Shown here piece by piece: positions 49,185 to 62,396 of a DNA stretch of 64,000 bases. This DNA is from Onchocerca volvulus (Eukaryota > Nematoda > Chromadorea > Rhabditida > Onchocercidae), in the NCBI GenBank assembly GCA_000499405.2, contig HG738138.1:18205753-18269752 (forward strand), written 5' to 3'. Within the stretch, counting starts at the first letter, position 1; every line of letters starts with the position of its first letter. A program made the translations under genes and the position numbers. The notes beneath the pieces were generated by a model. The model worked only from the letters and a program-made list of their open reading frames with translations. It did no database searches and had not been told where the DNA came from.

Positions 49185-51064
49185 TCTGAAAACTTATCCA
49201 ATAAAAAGAACTTTATCCTTTTTCTGCATAGTGCAAGCATTTTCACGATAATGCGTTCATTCGGAATAATGTCTTTGTTATTATTATACTTCAAATTCTG
49301 TTACAGTGGTCATTCTAATTCTCATCTTCCGAAGGGAATATCTTTCACAAATAAATGCAGGTTATCATTTAACTTGGCGAAAAAATTATCTCGAAAAGGA
49401 ATCCTATGTCATTATCAGTATAAGATGAATAGAAATCAATATTGGAAATAAATTTCAAATATATCGAAGAAAAAGCTATCACAAATGGAAGAAAAAGGAA
49501 TAGAGTAGCAATCATATGAAAAGCAAATGATTGTAAAGAGTCATTTCCGGATGAAATATGATGGTTATTTAAAATGTCACGGCAAAAAAATCTTGTCTAA
49601 ACCTTGAGTAATTGAGTAATTGCTGTCAAAAAACATAATTTTTTGTTAAAGAAGACATTCGGAGCAAAAGGAGAATTTAAAAATCTTTCTTTATTTCTAG
49701 ATTCATTTTAAATCAAAAGTTGATAGCTGGATTTGCATGTTGATTAAATTATTCAGGAGAAAAGAAATGTTTCAGTCTTCAAATCGTTATATGTGTGCAC
49801 TTCTACATCACTTCAAATATTTAATCACTCTGAATGGTGACGAAAAATCTAAATCTTTGCGTTTCGTAATTTTTTCTATTTTGGGATTTCAAATTTCAAT
49901 TAAAAATAGCATGAATATTACAAGAAAAATCATCTGTCATAGTGAAAAAAAAAATCAAATATTGATTCTCGATTTCATTTCTTGCTCTATTTCTCATAAT
50001 ATATAACTATTTCTAATGAAATTTACTTTCATATTTCAGATATGTGCAATGAAAATGGAGAAATTGAAATTTGAGCTTTTACCAGATTTTAGCCCATAAA
50101 TCATATCTTTTGAGTCGATTGCCCTGGAGATTTAATTTTAATCTCCTTCCCATCGAAATTCTCAAACACTTTACTGCTATTATATTTGCGTTCGTTACAT
50201 TAACTTCTAACAAAGAATCGAAACTTACAAGTCAAAAAGGAAAAAGAAGAACGATTTTGATAAAATGCTTTGAAGATAAGTAGTTTTTCCGATTCTTAAG
50301 CAATATTTCCAGACATAGTGAGTTCGGAAAACGTTTCAGAATAGTGAGGCATTGCAAAATAGCCAAACATTTCTGTATTTTGATTTTTATAAACATAATA
50401 ATAGTGATAAAAAATAATACGCACAGTTCCAGCGTTGAGGAGGAAATTCAAAATAAAGATGTCAATTATCCTTAAACAATTGATAAGCTATAGACAACAC
50501 AATTATTGATAGTGTTCTAGCAATAATTTTTTTTGATTATAATTATCATTATCATCAGATTACTAGAAAATCTATAGTTAAAAGATGGAATGACTGGATA
50601 GAAAAACGGGATTAAAAACTTTTTTAACTACATAATAAATTAATGCAAAACAATTTATCATAATTATTCAGTATTTTCCTTTTTAAGGATTAAAATTAAT
50701 TTAGCACTGAGAATTTTTCAAGCATGGAAAGGTTATCAGTAAAAGAATTATGATAATATGTTTGTGCGAAGAAGAAGAACGGAATTTCAAAATTTCAAGC
50801 AAATCAATTTGCAGTATCATCAGCTATTAAATAAGAAATATCCGTTTTGGCTTTAAGCTTCATATTTTTAACATGATTGAGTAAAAATGATTTATTTTTC
50901 AATTAAATTCTACACGAAAGAGATAAATGAATTAAACATGTGAAACCTTTCTGATCACTCACCTGTTTTTAGCCGTTGAAAAATAAAAATGAAGATTTCA
51001 TAAAAATGTAGTAATGGATTATTTGTCAATAGTGGCCGGCTAACAATATGTTATTTTATTTTCA

Positions 51065-51170
51065 CTTTAAAGAACGGTGATAATACTAATATGAAGGTGA
51101 CAATACTAACGTGTGATAATACTAATACGGTGGTAGTATTGATATGGTGATAATACTACTATGAGTGATA
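51065..51170 (+). repeat. Imperfect minisatellite, unit GGTGATAATACTAATA-like
   Basis: About six degenerate copies of a 14-18 base unit built on GTGATAATACTA(A/C)TA, with variants such as GGTGACAATACTAAC and GGTAGTATTGATAT. Confidence 0.75.
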
Positions 51171-54100
51171 CAAGCGAATGAAGGAAAGAAATGAAAAGGA
51201 TCTCGAAAAGTTGAAATGGAACTAAAATGTCTGTTTGCTTATCCATGTTCTTTTAAATAGAAACTCTTCTTTGTCTATTTATTTCAAACTTCACAACATT
51301 ATTTTGTTGATTTGACAAGAAATACACTGCTAAAAAATCCGAGAAAGTTCACAATTCATTTCAAACTGAAAAATCTTTACAAATTTAATAAATTCTACTT
51401 CCATTTAACAATTCTGCAACATTCTTCAGAAAGTTGAGTTTCACATAAAGAAACAAAATACACATCAGCATCGTTTCTCAATGATCATTAAACATGGTTG
51501 TGTTAACTGCTTGTAACTAAATCATTTCTTTTTTTTTTGTAGACGATCATACATCAAAAAAATATAAATAAATGCGTCAAACTGCTTAACTCACTTTTTC
51601 TTCCGGATGGATTTTTTCATTCAAAAAATTGTGTTAAAAATAAGCTGCAAGAAATTTTCTATTTTCAAGTATGAATCAACTTTTGGGATGACTCATTTAA
51701 TTTTTTTAAAAAGGAAAAGACATTTTATGAGAATAGAAATAATTTCTTCCGGATGAATTCCGCGAAATTTTAGCTAAATGATTTTAACATTCTTACTGGA
51801 CAGAGTAATTATTATTTCATTATCTATTCTTTCAGAATATTTAAAAGCATAAATATAAATTCAAAAAAAAATTAAGAGATTAAAATTTAGTAGATATGTT
51901 TTCTGAAGCTTCGGGAGAGAAAATTAGTTTTCTTATCACCATTTTTTATCGCTTCACATTCCATTGCTCTTTGCTTAATTAAATTTTGCTTGTACCTGTT
52001 TCAAAATTCTTTCACTATTACATATTTCCAATGCAATCTTATAAGCAATTCATAATTCTTATCGCATGCCAAATGATTTCGCCTCTTTAACTCGTTGCTA
52101 ACTTTCCAAAATTAGAAACTGAAGATATACAATACTTGTGATGAAAACAATGCTGAAAATAATCGTTTAATACGGTAGAGCGAAAAACACGATAATCTGT
52201 GGTCTAATTTTGTACTTTTTGCTAGTTGGTATTAGTATAAGACAATCAGATGATTTTCCCGGTATAGTTGTTGAAATTTTTCGGAAAATTAAAAATAAAA
52301 GTTATGAAATACCTACAGAAAATTTATTTTCTTTCTCAAAGCATTACTAGATGATTCAGAAATTCGGTTTCTTTTTTTTTTTTTTTTTAAACGTATATGA
52401 TAGTTTTGCTCTTTAGATCTTTCATTAAATTTTTAGCGTTTTTTCCAAAGTTGCATTACTAAATTTTATTAACTAATATTTTAAATAGAAATCAATGAAT
52501 TAAATGGTAAATATAGATAATTACTTATTTTGGAGCCTATTTGAGGAGCTTCATCATATCTATATAATAAAATTCAATATTTTTTCCGAATTCGTTATAA
52601 TTGCTTTATATAATATAAAAAATTTTCTTGATGAGGAGTAAGCCAAAATTAAAGAATCCACTCAAAAAATAAGTATTGCCATAACTGTTATTAAAACTAT
52701 AATGATAGTTAAAGTAACATTTATGGCAATATTTATGTTCTACAAAAATTTTAATTGTAAAAGTTAAAATCCAACTGTTGCATAATCAAGAGAATACTTG
52801 ACGATATGGCAACTGAAAAATAAACGGATGATAAACGAACAAAAGTTGAAATCTTTTTAAAATGTCTTTCAAGGAAACGGAAACAGACAATCTTGGCCAC
52901 AGATGCAAATGATTAATCCATCAATTATGATTCAAAAAATAAAAAGAAAAAAAATAGAATCAAATATTCTTTGATTCTATCGCTTAATCTGAAATTGCCT
53001 TATGTAACATAAAATATTCCAAATTCATCTATTGTACCCATTTTCTTCCTGGATTTTCACTGCTCTGATTTAAAGCATTTCCTCTGAATTTGCTCTTGGT
53101 AACGGAAATACAATTAAACATAATTTATATTTCGGTAATTTATATGGTGTGATGCAAATTAATGGCTCCAATCTTAATCAATAATTTTTTATGGTATTGC
53201 AATTTACTATAATTTATTGGAAGGCAAAGTATGAAATATTTAAATAAGAGCAAAAGGAAAAGGGTCACTTTTAATTCTTTCATCTATCATGATAATATTG
53301 GCAGACATTATCGATTCAAAATAATCTCCAGAAGATAGCTCGATGACCCTCCGCTAAATATAATTTTTAAAATATGGTTTTGGAAAAGTGTTTAGAAATT
53401 TTGTTTTTAATTTTCTATGAATTACATACTTTTAAAATATATAGGTCAGCATACCAGAAATCATTCTCATTAATAGGGTTTTGGAAAAGTTTTTGTTTTA
53501 ACGCTTCGAGAAAAATCAGCAAAATTTTATCCGGTAAAATTATGTCCTTAAATGAGTTTCAACAATATTTGGAAGAACTTCGAAGTATTAAATTTTAAAC
53601 GCGAAAAATGCTGCAAATTCTATAATATGTTTTTTATTACTATAATGTAGGATGAATAATTGAAGTTGAATGATCTATCCATGAAAAGGTTTTATATTAT
53701 CCATCATCCATCCATAAAAAGGCTAAAGCATAGAAAATGTAACGAATGATTTAAGAGAGATTAAAAATGAACAGAGAATGCATCCTATCATTCAGCTATT
53801 AGAAGTTATCTGCTTGCCAAATTATATATGGTAAATATTTTGAAGTACACTGTTAAATACAAGCCAAAAAGTGCTGAAAAAATACATTAAAGAACTGATT
53901 CAACATTTTTCAAAATACTTTTATTTCATGTTTTTTTTCAACGACGGTAATCAAATTAAATTTGAAGTTCAGCCCCACCTGGTCATTCTGAATTTCATTT
54001 TGCCATTATTAATGATTTTCCCGACAAAATCCACCTTCAACAGTTCTCTCATCAGTGGTAAAATTTTCTTTTAAATTAAGTATGATCCATTTGAAGTTTC

Positions 54101-57100
54101 GGAAAAGTCTCACCTAACTTGTTACTATCCGTCTCCCACATGCATATTGATGAAGTACTGAACATTTAAGAAACTGTCAACAACGGTAAATGCTTGAAAA
54201 TGGTACTTGAAGAAATTTGTTCATTACTTATCCAAACGAACTCATGTAAGTATTTTTTCTTATATTTTTTTAATATACTAAGAGGGAAGAAATTGAAAAA
54301 ATTTCCTTCCCTTACATCAGAATTGTTTTCAGCCTATATGAAATTGATGAGCAAGCAAGCAAGGCATCAGATTTCAACACATTTCAGTCCCTTAGGCTTA
54401 ATGCAGAATAACAAGGGCAAAATTTCAATTTGATGTGTGTGCCTTTGAAAGCGAACAACGAAGATTTTAGAGGCAACTTGATCATAGCTGATCGATTGAA
54501 ATCCCACATTCTAAAACTGTTTAGAAAGCAGATATTCAAGGATATTATTAAACTTCTATGGATATATATATATATATTAAGAGATTTTCAATAATTATTC
54601 CTTATGGCCAGAAATATTATTTGAAAATAAGTTTACTAGTCACTTTTTAATTTCCTGTGACTGCTACAGTCCTTGGATTTGATAATTCAATTCGTCTTAC
54701 AAAATCGGACTTCGCGAGAGAATGAACATTCAAATAAAGATAAAATTTCTTTTGATCGATTGATAAAGAGAGTGAGGATCAAAAAGGCGATACTATTATA
54801 TGGATTATCATCAATGACCAGTATGTTCATCACAAAGGATTTTAAAGAGATAATAGAAAGAAATTAGTAAGAAACAAAGGAGTGCCATCAATTCACACAT
54901 TGAAATATCTAATAAGGGTATATGTAATATATTTTATGGGCTGTTCAAATGGATGATTTGAAGAGGATTGGAAGAGAAGGATGAGAAGGAATGATGTGTA
55001 ATTGGATGCCTTGCCAGCTTAGTGTAATCTGAAATAATTCCAAGAATGTAAATAGAAGAATTTCTCACCTCTAACTCTCCATATGGTTTCGCTACTACTA
55101 ATATTACATCTACCTACCAATGCTAGAGCTTTTTCATCATAACAAACCCTCGAATAATTCATCTCATCCTAAATGAAAACATCACTTCTTCACCAAACAT
55201 CAATGTCTCAAAGCACCACCACACAGTATAACTTCAAATATGTGAAGAGACCCTTTTGTTTTTTACTTTTTTTTTTTGCTTTTAGCACAGCTATTATGGA
55301 GATAATATCGGAGAATTCAGAGGATAACCAGATGGATGGAACAGAAAGTCAATCCTGTCAATGCCATCGATCTTTGATTTTTGTCAAACTAACATTATTC
55401 ATCAGTTGTGATTTTTTGGGAGAAAAAAAAAAAAAAAAAAGAAAAGAAAAGCAGAAAAGCTAGCTTTCAAATGGATGACAGCTCAATAAACTGGCGTTTT
55501 TGTTGAAACCAAAACCGATCATTTTCCCTTAAAGATAAGCTTTAGATTTTGATTTCTAGCAAGAACAGCTTGTGTACTTCTAATAGGAATGTGCCATAGT
55601 ACGATTTCTAGTCATACTGGCAATAGTTTTCAACATATTCTTAATTTCTGAAGAAAATAATAATATCAGTAATTGATAACACATTCAATTCATTACGATC
55701 ACATAATTTGAAGTTAAAAAGGAAAATTAAAAAAAGAAAAGTTAAAATTTGATTAGAATCAGAAATTCAAAAATTAAATGACGGGAAATTGCTGTATGGG
55801 ATAAAATTAGCCGAATTATTGAAAATTATCATAATAACCAACTGACCAATTCGTTTGCTATAATTGCAAATTGATAGTTCGGTCAACTAAAAATAACCGT
55901 TGCGGTCCAAATGTGAGTTCAGTTATGGAATGATCTCAGTCTCAAGCCAACTTTGATTATCATTGTTACAGGATGGCAACGAAATCCATAAACATATAAA
56001 TATATATACCTCTAAATTTCGTAAATTTCTATAAAAATATTTAAGACTTCTTTTGATTTATTCCGGAGGAAACAGGTTATTATTGATGAAGGAGTTAAAA
56101 AATGTATGTTTTGGGAGAATTACAATGATTCACTGCAAAGGATTACACTAATAAGCATTATATGCATTCATATGGGAATCTATAATCTATAATCAAATGC
56201 AGTTATTTTGAAAAATAAATTTAAATTCGTAAACAAATGAAGAATCAATCCATAGACCAAACAGGGCACACATATGCATAACATCAATTGGCAAATCCTT
56301 CCTTTCAATCTATCATTTTTACATCCTCCTTATATTTAAAATTTTTTTTCCAATATCGTCCCTTTTTTTCGCACACAATTTCATATTTCTCTCATTCTCC
56401 TGATATTTCTTTAATCCCTCAGCAATATTTATTTCATATTTAAATGAACTTGAGATTATCCATATTTGTAGTTATTAATTATCTGAAGTTATGAAAATTT
56501 CCTATTGATTAAACTGTTGAAAATTAATTGAGTTAACAGTAGTGGAATGTCGAATCTCTCAAATAATTTAGGATTTCGATGAATCCTCATATACCGATAT
56601 TATATATACCGGCACATGTTAATTTAATTAACGAGTTGATTTAAATTTAGTTGAAGGTTAAAAAGTTCATTGCAAAAACAAATAAAAATTCAAGAAAAAA
56701 ACCTGCAGTTTTAGATAAAGCTGATTAAGTGAAATGAAAAATTTTTTAAATAAATCACTTTTAATCATTTCAGCTACAGAATTACAGTTAACAAGATGAA
56801 TACAAGGATGACATATAGAACGGTAGTTTTTGGTTATAAAGAATTTCCAATAAGCTATCAAAGAGAAATGCAGAATAGAATGCAATGAGATAATATCATT
56901 GACAAGCTATTGCTGAAATATCGAAAATAATAATAGCTTTTCTTCCGATCCATTTAATAACGGTTAAAAATAGTTGCAAGAATTTACTAATTTTTTCAGT
57001 CAAATTTTAGAAGCAACTTTTAATGAGTAGACCCAAAACGAATTATAAGTTTGTGCTGCAAATTCAAATTTTTACATTCCAAGTCAAATTTCAAATACAA

Positions 57101-58989
57101 ACTAGTTGAGATAGTAAGATAATGTGCATGGAAATTTAGTGATGAAGCAAATTTTGACCAAGAAATTTTTGCTACATTAGATGTCTAACAGTATGGCAAA
57201 AAATTTCTGTGAGTAAGGAAACCATCTTAGATTCTACCAAAATTAACCAAATTTAAATGAAGACGAAATTTAAGTGTTGCAAAGGAACTCGAATTTTTCA
57301 GTGAGTGCAATTTTATGTCATCATTGACTTTCATGACATCAAATAGAAGCAGGAATAAGTTGATTGTAATACAAAAAATACGCTAACTGGCATTTGTAAT
57401 AAAAAGACAATTTATAGTATTTTGAAAGTTCTTCAATTTTTCTATAGGACTATTATTGTATAATGGATTTTTAATATCCATATTTATAATTTGTCTTAAA
57501 ATTTTGAAAAATTTCCATTCTATTTTATGTTTAATTTTCAAACTTCTTCTAACATCTGTTGTATAAATTCAACATCTTAATGGGAAATTCAAAGCAGAAA
57601 ACGGGATTAAATTACAAGTTTTTGTTGCCACTTCGATATGCTCTAGAAACTGTCATACGAATCTATTTATAAGATTTGGTATTAAATAAATAAAAATCGA
57701 TATTTCAAAGCAAGAAGAATAATTTCATCACAAATTTTTCTTTAAACAAACTATTATAATGCATTATCATCGCAATGTTCTCTTTGTTGTTCAGATGAAT
57801 ACGATTGAAAGTTTGCAAGAAGTTTGTATTGGCTATTACGTTTAATCTCAACCTCATCACTTTTCTTATTTAATTGTATTCTCTCTTCTAAAAATCATTT
57901 TTCATTCTACTATTTCATTTCCTCGTGCGTAGAACAATGTAAGATAGGATAAATCAAAACAAATCGCATTGCTATCGAGAACACTTCTGAAATAAAAATA
58001 AAAAAATAAAAAAAAATTTCTAAATAAAAATCGATAAGGGAGGAATGAAGTTAATTAAACCAAACCCAGATATATGCAGTGCAATTGCGCAGAAAATTCC
58101 TCATCAACTATGGCTTTTTGATGCTGTGAATAACCTAATATTATTATATATTTGCATCTGATCAAAAAAATAGACAAATAGAAGGCTTGAATTCAAGGAA
58201 TTCTAAGATATTACTTATATTTTGGAAATGAATACAGAAATTTTTTTGCGGGCCTTCATTTTATATCATATGAAAAGATTGCTATTTCAATTTTGTTATT
58301 TAATTGCTCGAAAATCATATATGATAATAATTGGCTGCCTGTAAAATTGAATCTCTCTTATCCAGTTATAAATAATCATAAAGTTCGACGGTAAAATTAA
58401 CAATGAAATTGGTTTCATTGAAATACCAAACATATATAATACAATCATAGCAAAATTTCTACTATTATATGGAATTAAATCAATCAGATTTTTTTGTCAT
58501 TTGTTACTTCGCAAAATACGTTAAAAAATATCTGGAAGTGAAATCGAAATAAACAGTTACAGTACGAATCCCTAGCATAATCATCTCAGGATGGATATAT
58601 TGAAATGGGTGTGCATCCTGTTCCCGAAATTAATGAAATCCCTAGTTAATATTGAAATATTTCAAGCACAAAGAATGAGCGAGTAGCTTTCCATCAATCA
58701 TCAATTGCTAACATTACTTCTTGGAAATGTTTAATATATTTTATTAGAAACGATTTTGTTTTCCAATATAATAGTTCAAAAACTGAATCGAATGTTGAAA
58801 ATGTTATTTGGAAAAGAAAGTTTTTCCCTAAGAAAAGCGCATTTTTTTATAAGTAATGTAAATAAATACTGTTTAGGAACTTCTTCAAGATTGTCAGCCT
58901 ATAAGTGCTTTCGGAATCCTTGTTATAATGGAAAAATCAGAATTGATTTAGCTTTTGTTCACTTAACATTTATTTAATAATAATTTTAC

Positions 58990-59021
<32 letters not shown>

Positions 59022-59699
59022 TATAATAAAATTTAATTCAATTTTTCTGGTATTTAAAAAATTACTCGAGTGATGAGCACTTCGGATGTATTGTTTTAAA
59101 ATTGTTAGCCATATGGCTTTGATTTGAAAAGTCTGATCGCATAGACATCCATCTGATCTTCTTTATGTTTCAGTTCGTCTATTATTTTTTAGATCAAACA
59201 AAATTAAAACTTCAATGATTAGCAGACGTAGATAAAACATTGAAAATGAAGACTCTTCATTCATCAGTAAACTTCGATGAATAAACTACACTTTTGAAGG
59301 CAGGAAAATTGTTCGATAAATTTTGGCTAGATTTGCCCTAACATCATATTATAGGGATTGATCATTATCGAACAGTAATAGATTATAATGGTTGAAAGTC
59401 CTTTATTTATCTGCGTACGAAGACTTGACGTTTTATTATAAAAATTGTATAAAAAATTCGATGGAATGATATTTTTAGGATCGATTCGATCATTTCAATA
59501 TACGACGTTTCCATTTTCAGAATTTTGTTTACATTCATGTGATTTTCATCGTTTGATATTTCCATTATCACTTTTTTGATTAACATTATAAAGCATACAA
59601 TTGTTTTTTTTTTTTTTTTTTGCCTGTTACCGCCTTCTTTTTTATGTTTTAGGAATGGTAACGCATTGGCGATGATCACGACTGTTCGAAGAATAGGAT

Positions 59700-59790
59700 G
59701 GATTTTTTTTAATAATTATTGATAAAAATATGTTAATTCTTTTTTTTTAAATAATTATTGATAAAGATTTGTTAATTCTTTTTTCCTTTT
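59700..59790 (+). repeat. Tandem duplication, about 47 bp
   Basis: The string TAATTATTGATAAA, then four or five bases, then TGTTAATTCTTTTTT, occurs twice in a row with T-run spacers. Confidence 0.7.
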
Positions 59791-60069
59791 TTTTTTTTGC
59801 AGTTTAAACTTTTCACAACATTTGCAGTTCAGGTAAAACAGAAAAAATTAATTTAGGCTTGTCAGAATACTGCATCTAAGTTGTGGTTTCTTGTTGGGAA
59901 AAAAAATTCTGATCGAATTATAATTTGAATTGTAAATTGGTTGGATTGGAAATTATTTCTTGCTATTGTTAATATACTAGGTTAGCAGTAAGCTTTCTTG
60001 GGTAATACGATATTATACATAATATCGCACTTTTACAATAGTAAAGCAAATAAACAATACACGGTAGAT

Positions 60070-60520
60070 TTAAAAGATACTAACAGTCGCCTGCTGCTCG
60101 TACATGAGCGACAAATCAGCAGGAACGACTTTTATTATCCTTAATATTTGTGTATATTGTCGTTGAAATCGTTTTTTATATTGGACTGGAACTGAATTGC
60201 CGCTGAAGAGACCGCTGTTGAAGAAACTTTTACCGTTGAAAACACTAGAGTTGGACAAACTGACGCACCGAAGTCACCACTGTAATGACACTGATCTTGC
60301 TGCCCTCAAAGCTTCCTTTTTATATGGATCATCCTTGGTATTGATAATGAACAGAGGATTACAAAACAGTTATGGAAAAGATTGGATGTGAGGACTAAGG
60401 ATGGACAATTCTCAGTAGCTTCAGCGCTTGTAACATTCCGGACAGTCACATCCCAACATTTCACACGATGTCCGTAAGCTCTCTTAGCAAATCGGAAGAT
60501 GAGAGAGTAAAGGCCTTTTT
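60070..60520. other. Less A/T-rich island open in several frames, coding strand unresolved
   Basis: This stretch has visibly more G+C than its surroundings and several long open frames. Minus strand: about 60262-60070 reads SNSSVFNGKSFFNSGLFSGN then VPVQYKKRFQRQYTQILRII; 60520-60330 reads FAKRAYGHRVKCWDVTVRNV; another frame gives SCEMLGCDCPECYKR then stop; near 60350 a frame reads NPLFIINTKDDPYKKEALRA. Plus strand 60197-60391 reads LKRPLLKKLLPLKTLELDKL and ends GLQNSYGKDWM. I cannot choose a strand or join exons. It may be a fast-evolving gene or inserted DNA. Confidence 0.35.
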
Positions 60521-60544
60521 GCCCAGATTAGATAAGTGACTCAT

Positions 60545-60949
60545 ATGTGTGAGATATATTACAAATTTCTCTTACACATATTACTTGAATTATTTCGTTT
60601 TTATTTATACTATAAATATTTCGATTTTACAAGTAATTCTATGAAATTATCTTCTTTTCTTTTGACATTTAATGATTGGATGAATGATGATGTTTTGCCT
60701 CTAATGTCAGAAATTTCAAGAGAATTAAATGCTTTACCTTATTATTTTGTTTATTTTTTTCGAAGTTTTATTCTTTTTCATACGTTGATAGGATTATCGC
60801 ATGTTAAGTGTTTATTGAACTACCGCATTTCGAGTAACGATTTAATGTTTAGAATAATTAAGCAGTTACCTTATTCTAAACTTTTTATATTTTATATAGA
60901 ACAAGTTAATAGCTTTGTTTATTTCAAACAAGCACTTTTCTTATTCTGA
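60545..60949 (+). CDS. Candidate intronless ORF, 134 codons, unknown
   Basis: The longest single open frame in the window, from ATG 60545 to TGA 60949 (GTG at 60536 is also in frame). The product is rich in Phe, Tyr, Leu and Ile, yet contains ordinary charged segments such as SFLLTFNDWMNDDVLPLMSE. Several hydrophobic stretches could be membrane segments (inference). Codons are extremely A/T-biased, and the low intron density is unlike the other genes. I do not recognise it. It could be a chance ORF in A/T-rich DNA or an organelle- or endosymbiont-derived insertion. Confidence 0.3.
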   Translation: MCEIYYKFLLHILLELFRFYLYYKYFDFTSNSMKLSSFLLTFNDWMNDDVLPLMSEISRELNALPYYFVYFFRSFILFHTLIGLSHVKCLLNYRISSNDLMFRIIKQLPYSKLFIFYIEQVNSFVYFKQALFLF

Positions 60950-61350
60950 TGATATCTTCAGACATTTAGTAAGAATACGAAGAAATTTAGATAACAATTA
61001 TTTGAAAGATCTAAACTTTTCGAACTTTTAGGATGAGTGGTAGTTTTTACAAAGCAGATTTTTGGGAATATCAAAAATGAAATTCATAAATTATAAAGTT
61101 AAAAAATGCGACTTTCGATTAGTAGATGATCAGTGCAAGATGAAACGCTCGCTATCAATGATACATTTTAATTCAATTTTTCAATAATAACTTCAAAATC
61201 ATTCATATCCAACAATCTTCGTCATTTCTAAATTATAGGAAGAGCACTTTTTCATTTAAAATTAAGAGAAAATAATTATTCATAATACAACGGATATAAC
61301 AACTTCCAAAAGAAACCGAAAAATCTGTTCGAAGTATTCAGGTACCGTTG

Positions 61351-62396
61351 CTAACAGACGCAGTTATCTTGAAACCTGTGTCTTGAAGCTGACAGTTTTT
61401 ACAATTTGTGCTTTATGTATCGCAAATCTAAATTGTAGAAATTTTCAAAAAGTTATCTGTATATTTCTTATTATTTGAATGTCATCTATTATTTCAAAAT
61501 ATAGGCCTTCTGGTTAATCACTTGAAGACGGAAAAAAAGTTTATTTTAATTCAGGCTATATATACATAAATATCCGAAATCTACTTACTTTCGAAATACA
61601 CCTGGCATTAAATCGATGACGGCTTCGCGGATTTCATATGTACGATAGCCAAAAATAATTGCTTTGGAGAAAGAATTTAAACATGAAATTATAATGATTG
61701 TTGAATAAACAGAATTCGGTATAATTTCATTGCTCGTCTCAAAGAATGCCACAATCATAGGCAGAATGTATAAGCTAGCGGTCACAAAACACGATAAACC
61801 TACCGTTTTTGTAAAGTTCAGCTGACGTTTGCTTATCTTAATTGATCCATAATTCTGGAAAATTATTGAATAATGATCGTAGTGCATGGCAATATGAAAT
61901 GAAAGTTTGGCTCTCAGTACGGAACTTACAGACGTTAAAAACGTTCCAAGTTCGTTTTGGAAGAAGTTCGAAGCAAACATTTCGTCAAAATCAAAAATCA
62001 GATTCTTTAGGTCTGTGGGAATACATTTAAATTGGTTAACTGAAGGCCGCCCACACTTTCTCGCGCGATTCTCTCGCTATGAATATTTAATGTACGAAAT
62101 ATTATTTGAGATAAATAAAATGAAGCAGAAAAGTAATCAATTCCAGGTGAATGAAAAGTAAAACAGAAGCAGACTTGCTCTTCTTTTATCCTTCTGGTAT
62201 ATCGTCGAACGATGAAGAGAGTGATTATGTAAAGCGTAACACTTCCCGCAGCTGCACTAATGCGTACACCATAAAATAGTCGATTAAATATTGGACATCG
62301 ACTGTTTGGTGTCCTGTAAGTAAATTTTTCATGGTGAAACTCTACGTCTAGACTGGAACAATTCAAGTTATACTGACGACAAGTAAGACAGATAAA
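61351..62396 (-). pseudogene. Nematode chemoreceptor-like 7TM GPCR, C-terminal half only
   Basis: Seven-transmembrane receptor fragment. Exon 62396-62175 (74 codons) reads a Cys-containing loop (CLTCRQYNLNCSS), then membrane segment 5 and a basic cytoplasmic loop (FIVRRYTRRIKEEQ). Exon 61854-61589 reads a basic stretch (KISKRQLNFTKTVGLSCFV), membrane segment 6 ending PMIVAFF, segment 7 and the post-TM7 helix FGYRTYEIREAVIDLMPG. A perfect GTAAGT donor at its end could lead to a short last exon 61375-61351 (FQDNCVC); reading through instead gives VFRK and stop. Phases close. The pattern fits nematode serpentine receptors, subfamily not assigned. Segments 1-4 were not found in the 1 kb upstream before the opposite-strand gene begins at 63448, so it is either a truncated gene or has a long first intron. 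Confidence 0.6.

Larger units (their letters stand above)
49185..60069. other. Long gene-poor interval
   Basis: Nearly 11 kb without a gene I can support. It contains an imperfect minisatellite (51065-51170), A/T runs and an AT tract (58990-59026). Plus-strand open stretches between 53374 and 54867 look like worn coding sequence (MSLNEFQQYLEELRSIKF; KMVLEEICSLLIQTNS; FDRLIKRVRIKKAILLYGLS) but frames shift and stops intervene. At 55276 a TTTTGCTTTTAG acceptor is followed by an ATG at 55295 reading MEIISENSEDNQMDGTESQS, a possible isolated first exon. Other ORFs (49158, 49737, 50071, 58756) are A/T-driven. It could hold distal regulatory DNA or noncoding RNA, but nothing in the bases shows it. 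Confidence 0.4.

Noticed and set aside
50100..50160. Short inverted repeat around GGAGATTTAATTTTAATCTCC
   Set aside because: A small A/T-rich hairpin of a kind expected by chance; no RNA gene features.
61907..62161. Plus-strand ORF of 84 codons over the receptor intron
   Set aside because: Antisense to the receptor region, no acceptor or domain; the minus-strand reading explains the locus.
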